Both the position numbers and the translations under genes were made by a program. DNA of 64,000 bases from JAKPQE01 sp041397845 (GTDB lineage: Bacteria > Pseudomonadota > Alphaproteobacteria > Rhizobiales > JAKPQE01). The first letter of the stretch is position 1. Each line of letters begins with the position of its first letter. The stretch spans positions 1 through 64,000 of the forward strand of contig JAWKVW010000014.1 in assembly GCA_041397845.1 (NCBI GenBank), given 5' to 3'. Below the pieces are notes generated by a model. The model did no database searches and had not been told where the DNA came from. It was given only the letters and a program-made list of their open reading frames with translations. Of the stretch, positions 11,601-23,600 are shown one piece after another.

Positions 11601-14600
11601 CGGACGGCGGACGCGGGCGACCATTCCTGGGCGCTCGGCTACAACTCCGATACCGGCGAATATTCCGGGCTGACCCTCGTCGACGTTCTGCCCGGCGAGG
11701 TCACCATGACCGCCGAAGGCGGCGCCTGGGTGATGAACATTGCCGCGCGGGCCGGCGACGGCAGTGACGCGGCGCGCATCTTCATGCCGGAGGAGAGCTA
11801 TTTCAGCGTCGGCTTCGACGGCGGCATCGTCATCGGCGGCAATCTCCTTTGGGCCATCCTCGACACCGGCGAGGCGCTGCCGGCCGACGGCGCGGCACGC
11901 GAGCACAGCGATGCGGTCGTTCTCAGCCGCGGCGTCGATACCGGGCTGCACGTCATCACGCCGACCTATGTCGAGGTGTCGGGCACTTACGGCAATGTCT
12001 TCTGGCAGGCCCAGCCGGTTTCGCTGACGCTTGCGGGCGTTTCGGCGAGCGACATCACCTTCGATCGGGGCGAGGCCGGCGTGCTCATGCGCGTGGCCGA
12101 ATCCGCGCCCGGGGCGGGCGATGCCATGACGGTGTGGCTCGATACCTACAGCGACCTGTCGCGCATGTCCGTCGCCCTCGATGGCGGCGTTGCCTGGAGC
12201 TATGACGAGATCATGGCGCAGGTGCCACCGCCGGCGCCGGAGATGATCATCGGTACCGCGGGCGACGACTACCTGACCTTTGCCGGCGACGTTGCCGGCG
12301 AGCTGGTGGCGTTCGAAGGTGCTGCGGGCGACGACATCATCATGTCGCAGTCCGGCGAACTGACGCTCGTCTATCACCGCGGCGACGGCAATGACGTCGT
12401 TTTCGCGCCAGTGCCGCAGGCGGACGAGGGCTATGCCGTCTCGCTGACGGGCATCCGGCCGGACGAGGCAGGCATCCTCATCCACGGCACGGACATCATC
12501 ATCCGCATCGCCGAGACGGCGCCGGGCGCCGGAGACGGCGGCTCGATCCGTCTCATCGACGGCAATGACGGCAGCGGCCTGTCGATCGAGGGGTCGTCGA
12601 ACAGCTACGCCAACCGCATCGCCAGCGTGACCTTCGAGGACGGCACGGTCTGGGATCGCGCCGAGATGAACGTGCTCGCGGCCCGCATGCTGGCGACGGA
12701 CGGCAACGACACCGTCTCGCAGACGTTCGGCATCACGCACATCGAGCTCGGGCGCGGCGACGACAGCGCCGAGAGCTACAGCGCGGCGGTCACCTACGTC
12801 TACAACAACGGCGACGGTGCCGATACTTTCCGCGACTACAGCGATCCGCGGACCTACAACTACGAGACCGGGCAGTACGAGAAGCTGGCGGGCGACACCC
12901 TGCTTCTCAAGGGACTGGTGCCGACCGATGTGGAATATGCGCGCATCGGCGCAAATCTCGTCATCCGGGTCGTCGCCGATGCCGGCCGTGGCATCGAGGC
13001 CGGACAGGTCACCTTCCTCGACGCCTTCCACGAGAGCTATGACGACCGCACGGTCGACACGGTCCGGTTCGACGACGGCACGACGCTGAGCTTTGCCGAC
13101 ATCTCGGCCATCATCCTTGCCGGCCAGATCTCGGCAGGGGACGACTACATCGTCGGCACGAGCCGGGCCGAAACCCTGGTCGGCGGGGCCGGCAACGACA
13201 TCATTGTCGGCCGACCCGGCAGCGACACCTATGTGTGGCGGCATGGCGACGGCCAGGACGAGATCTCCGACGACGGCGGCTACTACGACGACAGCGACGT
13301 CGACACGCTGCTGCTGGATGGCGTTGATCCGGCGCTCGTCAGTTTCGTGCGGGTGGCGCGCGGCCTTCTCGTCGAAATCGCCGAAAGCGCGCCGGGCGCC
13401 GCGAATGGCGGCACGGTTCTCCTCACGGGCCAGATTTCCGGATCGGAGGCCGAGGGAGAAGGGTTCGGCGTCGAGCGGGTGGTTTTCGGCGACGGCAGCG
13501 TGCGGACGCTCGGCGAGATCACGACCGGAATTCTGGCGGCCGAGGCGACGCTGTTCGGCGACCGGCTCGTCGGTTCGACCGACAGCGACATCTTCGTCGG
13601 GGGACGGGGCGACGACATCCTCATCGGCGGTTATGGCGACGATACCTATGTCTACAGCCGCGGCGACGGCGAGGACCGGGTCGTCGATCTTCAGACCGAC
13701 AGCAACGACGTCCTGGTGCTGCACGGGATCGATCCCTCGACCGTCGTGCTGCAGCGCGGCTTCGAGGACGATCTCGAGGTGGTCATCGGTCCGTCCGCAC
13801 CGGGCGGCGTCGACGGCGGGCGCATCACCGTCCGCAATGCGTTCTATTCCAACTACTACGACTACGGCATCGACCGCATCGTCTTCGACGACGGCACGGA
13901 ATGGCTGCGGGACGATTTCGAGACGATCATCGGCACGCCGTCGGCGACGCACGGCAACGACCTGCTCGTCGGCACCGCCGGCGACGACACGCTCGCCGGC
14001 CTTGGCGGCAACGACCTGCTGCGCGGCGGCGATGGCGACGACACCTATCTTTACAGCCGCGGTGACGGCGCCGACACCATTTCCGAGGATGGCTATGGCA
14101 GCGACCGCCTCGTCATCACCGGCTACAGCGACGACGATGTGACGTTCACCCGGCGCGGCGCGACCGGTCTCGACCTCATCATCCGGCTGGCAGAGACCGG
14201 CGACGAGATCGTCGTGACCGGCGGCCTCGACGACACCGGCGCCAATCACGTGGAGACGGTCGAGATCGCCGACACCGGGACGGTCCTCGGCTTTGCGGAA
14301 ATCCGCAGCCGCGTCCTGCAATCGTCCGCGACGGACGGTGACGACCTTGTTCTCGGCACGGACCTCGACGACGTGCTGGAGGGCAGCACCGGCAACGACA
14401 TGCTGAGCGGCGGGGCCGGCAACGACATCTTCATCTATCATCGGGGCGATGGCGACGACCGCATCACCGACACCGCCGGATACAACGACCGGCTGAGGCT
14501 TTCCGACTACAATGCCGGCGATGTCGCCTATGCGATGCGCGGCGGGCCGGACAGCGACGATCTCGTCATCCGTTTCTCGGGCGAGCGCGACCGCGTCGTC

Positions 14601-17600
14601 CTCGTCGGAGCGCTGGCGACGACCGACAGCGCGACCGGCATCGATGCCATCGAGTTCGCCGACGGCACCGTCTGGACGCGCGACGACATGCGGGCCCGCG
14701 CCCTTGCCGACGTCGATTCGGCCTATGACGACAATGTCTACGGCTTTGCCTCGGACGATGTCTTCAATGCCAATGGCGGCGACGACTATCTTGCCGGCGC
14801 GGGCGGCAGCGACAGCTATCGCTTCACCCGCGGCATGGGACACGACACCATCGAGGACGCGAGCCTTGTGGCCGGCGAGACGGACGAGGTCGTCTTCCTC
14901 GACTTCGTTTCCTCGGAAGTGTCGGTCGAGCGCCTGTTCAAGGGCAGCGACACGGTCGTCTTCCACTTCACCTCGGCAGCGGACGACAGCCTCACCGTCG
15001 TCGATGCGCTGGCCGGGACGACCGCCTCGGTGGAGCGCTACACTTTCTCGGACGGCGTCACCTGGACGCGCGAGACCATTCTCACGCTTCTGGAAAACAG
15101 CGCTCCGGTTGCCGTCGATGACGGCTATTTCACCGCCGTTGCCGGAGAGGCGACCGTCTTCCTTGCCTCGCGGCTGCTGCGCAACGATTACGACGCCGAC
15201 AATGACGAGCTTGCCGTCATCGCCGTCGACGGCGGGCCGTCCGGCACGGCCGAACTCGACGCCGCCGGCAACATCGTCTTCACGGCGAATGCCGGGTTCT
15301 CGGGGCCGACGCGCTTCACCTACACGATTTCCGACGGCCGCAACGGCATCGCCGAGGCGTCGGTCGATGTGCGGGTGCGCCCGCTTGCCGAAGCCCGCGA
15401 CGACACCGGCTTCACGGTCGCGGAAGACCATTTCCTCGTCATTCGCGCCGAGCGGCTGCTTTCCAACGACGTCGACGGCGACCGGATGATCGTCGGCGAG
15501 GTCTTCGGGGCGGAGAACGGCACGGTGTCGATCTCGAGCACCGGCGACATCACCTTTACCCCGACGGCCGATTTCAACGGTACGGCCCAGTTCAGCTACG
15601 CGGCGAACACGCCGGAAGGCGGGCGCGCCGAGGCGCGGGTGTCGATCAATGTCACCCCGGTCAACGATGCGCCGCAGGCGCGGACCGATACCGGCTTTTC
15701 CACTCTCGAGGATGTTTCCTTCGAGATCAGCGCGGCGTCGCTGCTGGCCAACGATGTCGACGTCGACGGCGACCGGCTGACCATTCAGGCGGTGCAGTCG
15801 AACGCCAACGTGCAGGTGGAGCTCACCAGCGACGGCTATATCGTCGTCACGCCGCGGCCCTATTTCTTCGGCGATGCCTATTTCGACTATACGGTGCGGG
15901 ATGGCGCGGGACTGACGAGCGTCGGCAGGGTCAATCTGCATGTGACGCCGGTCAACAATATCCCCGAGCTGCATGCCGATCTCATCGATACCGACGAGGG
16001 CGAGCCGATCCTCGAGGACTATCCGGTCCTCATCGCCGTTGCCGATCTCCTTGCCAACGACATCGAGCATGACGGCGACCCGATGACCGTCACCGGCGTC
16101 AGGAATGCCGAGGGCGGCGAGGCGGAACTGCTGGCGAACGGCACGATCCTGTTCACGCCGGACGCCAATTTCCATGGCGACGCGTCGTTCATCTATGTCG
16201 TCGATGACGGCCAGGGCGGCGTCTCGGAAGCGACCGCGACCGTTCGCTACACGAGCGTCAACGACCGGCCGGTCGCCCGCGACGACAGCTACACCGACAA
16301 CGCCTTCACGTTCCTCAGGGGCTTCGAGGATCAGCCGATCGAGATCCCGATCTCCGAGCTGATGAAGAACGACTTCGACATCGAGGGGCTCGGTCTCAGC
16401 TTCGAGAGCTTCAACGACGCGATCAACGGCGATGTGGTCATGACCGACCACGGCACGCTGGTCTTCACCCCGGATGCGGATTTCTGGGGCGTGGCCACCT
16501 TCGCCTATCTCGTTTCCGATCCGGATGGCGCGGTTGACGATGCGCTCGTCACGCTGTGGTTCGAGAATGTCGGCGACGCGCCGCCCGAGGCAGTTGACGA
16601 TGTCATCGAAATCTACGAGGACGTTCCGACCGTCATTCCGATCGCGGCCCTGCTCGGCAATGATACCGACATCGACCGCGATCCGATCAGCTTCGCCGAC
16701 TGGCGTTATCTCAACGCCTCCGACCTGGAATTCTGGTTCAGCGGCGAGATCAACGGCACGATCAGCGTCGGCGACAACGGCGATCTCCTGTTCTCGCCCG
16801 ACCTCAACAGCTTTGCCTCGTCCGGCTTCAAGTACCAGGTGACCGACGGCAACGCGGCGCCGACCGGCGGCCTGTCGAACTGGGCTTTCGTCGACATCGT
16901 CATGATCCCGGTCGACGACGAGCCGACGGCCGTCAACGATACCGGTTTCATCACGCCGCTCGGGGTGCCGCTGGTGCTGCGGACCTCGACGCTGCTTGCC
17001 AACGACTTCGACGTCGACGACGACGGCGACGGCGATGTCGAGCGCAGCGAGACCTTCACCTTCACAGGCGTCGGCGCGGTTTCCGCCGGCACGGCAGAGG
17101 TCGTTTCGGCCGGCGGCGAGACGTTCATCGTCGTGCGTTTTGCCGAGGCATTCACGGGCCCGGTCAGCGTCGAATATTTCATCACCGATTCAACCGGTCT
17201 CACCGACAGCGGCTACGTCTCGGCGACCGTCGATACCAGCTATTTCGGCAGCCTGACCGGAACGGCGCTCGTCGACTGGCTGGAAGGAACGGGGGCGGCC
17301 GAGACGATTTCCGGTCTCGAGGGCGGCGACGTCATCCGGGCGATGGGCGGCAACGACACCGTCAACGGCGGCGCCGGCGACGACAACATCGACGCCGGCG
17401 CAGGCGACGATGTCATCATCGGCGGGGCGGGCGCAGACACGATCAATGGTGGCGCCGGCCACGACGTGGTCGATTTCACCGGTTCCAACACGTTCGTGCG
17501 GGCCGATTTGCAGTCCCGCATCGGGCAGGGCGGCGACGCGGCCGGCGACATCTATACCGGCATCGAGGAACTCATCGGCACCGGCTTTGGCGACCGGCTC

Positions 17601-20600
17601 GGCGGCGACGATTTCGACAACCGTCTCGACGGGCGCGGCGGCGCCGATCTGCTGGAGGGCCGCGGCGGCGATGACGTTCTTGTCGGCGGGGCCGGCAACG
17701 ACACGCTCGAGGGCGGCGCCGGCAGCGATCTGCTCGACGGCGGCGAGGGAACGGACACGGCCGACTATTTCCTCTCGCTGGCAGCGGTCAGCGTCTCGCT
17801 TGCGGCCGGCAGCGCCGATGGCGGCGACGCCACGGGCGATACGCTGGTTTCCATCGAAAATCTCATCGGTTCGGACTTCGCCGATCGTCTGGAGGGCGAC
17901 GAGTACGACAACCTGCTTTACGGCCGTCGCGGCGACGACGTCCTCATCGGCGGGGCCGGCAACGACACGCTGATCGGCGGGCAGGGGGCCGACACGCTCG
18001 AGGGCGGCGAGGGCATCGACATTGCCGACTACACGCTCTCGGCCGCCGGGGTGGTCGTCGATCTCGCGAACGCGTCGGCCAGCGGCGGCGATGCGGCCGG
18101 CGACGTCTATTCCAGCATCGAGATCATCCAGGGCTCGCACCAGGACGACGAACTTTATGGCGATGCCGGCGACAACCGCTTGCGCGGCGGCGACGGCGCC
18201 GACCATCTCGACGGACGCGACGGCTTCGACACGGCCGATTACTCGAATTCCGATGGTGCGGTGACCGTCGACCTCGGTGCCGGTACCGGCAGCGGCGCCG
18301 ATGCCGAGGGCGATACGCTCCTTGCCATCGAGAACGTCGTCGGTTCGGGCTATGACGACCGTCTCGTCGGCTCGGACGGGGACGACAGTTTCGAGGGCGG
18401 CTTCGGCAACGACGTGCTCGAGGGCGGGCTTGGTTCGGACCGCTACCAGTTCGGGTTCGATGCGAAGAACGACACCATCAACGAGAACGGCCTTGCCGGC
18501 GACATCGACCGCCTCATTCTTGCCAGCGGCATTGCGCCCAAGGACGTCTCGCTGGTGCGGGAAGGCGACAGCCTGCTCGTCGAGCTGGAGAAGGACGACG
18601 GCTACCTCATCGATACGGTCCTCGTCACCGATCATTTCCTCGGCGCCGAGACGGGCATCGAGGAAATCGTCTTTGCCGATGGCACTGTCTGGGACCGCGA
18701 CACAATCGACGCGCTGCAGCGGCTCGGCCGCTTCAACGCCGCGGACGACATCTATCGTCTCGGCATCGAAGACGTCGAGGCGCTGATCGCGCCGGCGGCA
18801 TTGACGCTCAACGACGCCGAGGCCGGCGTCGAGGCGCTGGAGATCATTGCCGTCGGCAATGCCGTCAACGGCAGCGTCGCACTCGGCGAGGATGGTTTCA
18901 TCCATTTCCTCGGTGCGCCGAACCACAATGGCGACGCGTTCTTCGACTACACGGTACGCGACGCCTTCGGCCGCGAGTCGACGGCGACCGTCGAGGTCAA
19001 CCTGTCGCCGGTCAACGATGCGCCGCAGGGTGTCAATGACGGTCCGCTCGCCGGCGTCGAGGACGTCATCCTGCGGATTCCGTTCGCAGCGCTGCTCGGC
19101 AACGACATCGACATCGACGGGGACGAGCTGACGATCGTCGACGTCGGGCCGCTCTATGACGAGAACGGGCAGGCGCTCTATTCGAGCCAGCTCTGGAACG
19201 GCACGAACGGCGCCGTGCACATCGCCAACGGCTATGTCGAGTTCGAGCCCTATCCGGACCATTTCGGCTTTGCCGGCTTCACCTACACGCTGGCCGATCC
19301 GGACGGCCTTACGTCGACGGCGGCCGTCGAGCTGCAACTCGCGCCGGTGAACGACGGGCCGCGCAGCGGCAGCGACTTCAGGACCATCCGCCTCGAGACG
19401 ACGACAGACATCAGTCTCGCCAGCCTGCTTGCCAACGACTACGACATCGAGGGGGACGCCTTCACCTTCGCCGGCGTCCATTCTCCGGACAACGGCACCC
19501 TGGTGTTCGACGAGGCGGCCGGCGTCATCCGCTTCACGCCCGATGCGCTCGGCACCGCGACCTTCCAGTACGACCTTGTTGACGCCCGCGGGGCGGCGAG
19601 CACCATCGATGTCGAGCTGCGGGTCATCCCGCTCAACGATCCGCCGCATGCCGCCAATGACAGCGGCTTCGAGACCCTCGAGGACACGCCGATCGTCATT
19701 TCGGTCGAGGATCTTCTGGCCAATGACAGCGATCCGAACGGCGATGCGCTCACCGTCGTCGCGGTCGAGCGCTTCCCGCTCAACGGCAAGGTGACGCTTC
19801 TCGGGGACGGCACCATCCTGTTCACGCCGCGCGCCGACTACAACGGCGCGGCGGGCTTCGAATACACCATCGCGGACGGCCGCGGCGGGTTCGACACTGC
19901 TTTCGTCTCCGTCACGGTGATGCCGGACAATGACGGACCGGTGCTTGCCGACGATGTCGTCGCGATGGTCGAGGACATGCCGATCCTCATCATTCCCGGC
20001 CTTGCCTTCGGCAACGACATGGACCCGGACGGCGACGTCCTGTTCTTCGAAAGCGCCATGGTTGTCGGCGTTCTCGACGCGGACTTCTCGGCTCGCGCGG
20101 AGATCGGCGAGACGCTTGAATTCGGCGCCGGAAATCTCGGCAACGGCGTAACCGTCAGCGCCATGCTGGCGGACGGCGAGGCGCTGCCGGCCTGGCTCGC
20201 CTTCGACGCCGAGGCGCTGACCTTTGCCGGCAATGCACCGGCGGGCGTCGCCGATCCGGTCGATGTCGTCCTGACATTCACGGGCAGCGACGGGGCCGGC
20301 GGCGAGACGACGCTGGTGCGCCACTTCAGCATCGATCCGGCCGATCCGGACCTTGCCGACGGCCTTCGCTATGACAGCGGCATCGTCGTTCTCGAGGCCG
20401 GGTCCGGTTCGTTCTCGGCAACGCTGGCGAACGGGCGGGCGCTGCCTTACTGGCTTTCCTTCGATGCCGAGGAAATGCAGCTTGCGGTGAACGGGCTACC
20501 GATCGAGGACGACGCTGAACCGGTGCGGGTGCGGGTCGTCTTCACGCCCGACGAGACGGCGCCCGAGGACGGCGTCCACGCCGCGAGCGCCGGCGGGTTC

Positions 20601-23600
20601 GCGCTGGAATTCGTCATCGACCCCCACCAGCCGATCGATCCGGCGATCAACGCGGTTCTCGGCAACATCGATTTCTTTGCCGGCCAGGGAGCGTTCGCGC
20701 TCGACCTGTCGGCGGCGGCGGCCGTCACGGCACTTGCCGAGAATGGCGAGGCATTGCCGGACTGGCTCGGCTTCGATGCCGCGACGATGTCGTTTGTCGG
20801 CACGCCGCCGGCCGAATATGTCGGCGCGCTGCCGCTGCGCATCGACATCGCCGGGGACGGCGCCGACCTTGCGAGCTTCTCGATCATCCGGGATTTCGTG
20901 GTCGATGCGTCCTTCACGGTCGATCGCGTCGCCGATCCGGAGGGCATCGCCGTCTCGGTCGTCGACAATCTCATCCGGGTGACGACGCCCGAGGACTTCA
21001 ACGGCCCGCTCGCCATCGCCTATACGGCGGTCGACGAGAAGGGCGCCGCCTCGAGCGAGCCGGGCATCATCGTCATCAACGTGGCGCCGATGCCGGAGGC
21101 GCCGGATGCGCTGGCCGACACGATCGCAGCGGTCGAAAACGAGACCGTCACGTTCAGTCTTGCCGATCTTCTTGCCAATGACCGCGACGACGATGGCGAC
21201 GCGTTCCGCGCCATTGCCGTCAACCAGCCGGCCAGAGGCACGCTGACGGTCAATCTGTCGACGGTCACCATCGATGGCGCTGTGCTCACCGGTGCGGCGG
21301 CGGGGGCGGTGTTCTCGGCGAGCCTTGCGAATGGCGCGGCGCTGCCCGACTGGATGAGCCTTGACGCGGCAAGCGGCCTTCTCACGGCCATCGTGCCGCT
21401 CGACATGCACGGCAGTCTCGACATCGCCTTTGCCGCGGTGCTCGGCGAGGAAAGCTGGTCGGCGACGGCGACGCAGGAATTCGACGGCAATGCCGGCGTC
21501 ACCCTCAGCTACCTGCCGGACCTCAATATCAATGGCGAGGACGGCTTCACCTACGTCATCACCGACGATCGCCAGGGCAATGGCACCGGCGCGGTGACCA
21601 TCGAGGTCGCCGCGGTCAACGATCCGCCGGTGGCGGTCGACGACACGGTGGCCGGGCTCGAGGACACCGATCTCGTCATTGCGGTCGCCGATCTCGTCGG
21701 CAACGACATCGATGTCGACGGCGATGCTCTCAGCATCACTGCCGTTCTCAATCCGACGAACGGTGCGGTGCGCATCGAGAACGGCGCGGTCATCTTCACG
21801 CCCGACCACAATTTCGATGGCATCGCCGGCTTCGACTATGTCGTCGACGATGGCGCCGACGGCAGCGACACGGGTCATGTCGAGATCAACGTCGCCTCGA
21901 CCAACCGGGCGCCCGTTGCCGGCGCCGACATGGTGCTTGCGGTCGAAGACACTGCGGCGACCGTCTCGATTGCCGATCTCATCGGCAATGACAGCGATCC
22001 GGACGGCGACGATTTCAGCTTCGTCGGTATTACCGGCGAGGTCGACGGGGCGCGCGCCTATGTCAAGCCGGGCGGCATCATCGAGTTCCAGCCGGAGGAA
22101 AACGTCAACGGTCCAGTGGCGTTCACCTACCGGATCAGCGACGGCCGGCTGGAGGGCACCGGCACGATCACGGTGAACTTCGCGCCGGTCAACGACGCGC
22201 CGATCGCCAATCCCGACGGTCCGTTCGTGATGGACGAGGACGCGGTCCTTTCGATCGACCTTGCCAGCCTCCTCGCCAATGACGTTGACGTCGAGGGCGA
22301 CGCGTTCGCCGTGACCTCGGTCTTTGACGGCGACAACGGCACCGTGGTGCTCGACGGGTCGACGGCGGTGTTCACGCCACGGGCCGACTATTTCGGCAAT
22401 GCCGGCTTCAGCTATCGGGTGACCGACAGCGGCGGGGCGACGAGCGTCGGTTATGCGTCGATCACCGTCATGCCGCAGACCGATATCCCGATCGCAGTTT
22501 CGGACACCGGGATCCCGGTCGCCGAGGACGGCTTCATCGATATCGATCCGGCGCAGTTGATGGCCAACGACATCGACCCGGACGGCGACGGGCTCGTGTT
22601 CGTCAGCCTCAACAGCTCGGACGGGCGGGTCGAGGAACTGGCGAACGGGCTTTATCGCTTCACGCCGCGGGCGGACTTCTTCGGCGCGGCCAACCTCACC
22701 TATGGCATCACCAATGGTTCGGGGGTGGTCGTCCATGCCGGCGTCACGGTCGACGTGCAGCCGATGCCGGATGCGCCGGTGGCGGTCGACGATGAACTCG
22801 CGATGGTCGAGGACACGCCGCTCCTGGTGCCGATCTCGCAGCTTCTCGCCAACGACTATGACGTCGATCTCGACGCGAAGCTGTTCTCGCGCATCGTCTC
22901 GGCGACCGGCGTCAGCGTCGTTGCCGACGGTGCCGGCAGCCTGATGCTGACGACGCCCGAGAATGCCAACGGCTATGCCTCCTTCATCTACGAGATGCGC
23001 GATACCAGCGGCCTTGTCTCGACCGCGACGGTTGCCATCACGATTGCCGGCGTCAATGACGCGCCGGTCATCGGCGAGGTGCCGGTTTTCGCCGGCACCG
23101 AGGATCATGCAATCTCGCTCGTCCTCGATCCGGCGCTGTTCAGCGATCCGGACGGCGATGCCGTGCTTCCAGGCCTGCGCGGGGCCGGCGGCGGGGCGCT
23201 GCCGGACTGGTTGAGCTTCGATCTCCACACCCTCACCGTTTCCGGCATGCCGCCGGCAGACTTCAACGGTGACATCGCGCTCGAGTTGACCGTCGACGAC
23301 GGCAAGGTGATGACCGTCCATCCGGTGACGCTGTCGATATCGCCGGTCAACGACAGCCCGAGCATTGCCGCGATCGGGCCGGTTCATGCGAGCGAGGACA
23401 CGCCGTTCTCGCTCACCCTGCCGAGCGAGGCCTTCTTCGACGTCGACGGCGACGCACTCGGCTTTGCGGTGACGCGCGCCGGCACCAGCACGCTTCCTGA
23501 CTGGCTTTCCTTCGATGCGGCGACGCTGACGCTGTCCGGCCAGGCGCCGGCCGATTTCAACGGCACCGTCGCGCTCGAGGTAACGGCGAGCGACGGGGAG

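Noticed and set aside
2700..16451. A 4,583-codon minus-strand ORF opposite the RTX giant, with similar mirrors at 17190-20324 and 20496-23681
   Set aside because: They mirror the GC-rich Asp/Gly/Val codons of the RTX and cadherin repeats. The products are His/Arg/Val/Ala-rich with no domain order, and the plus-strand protein has clear motifs and a secretion operon.
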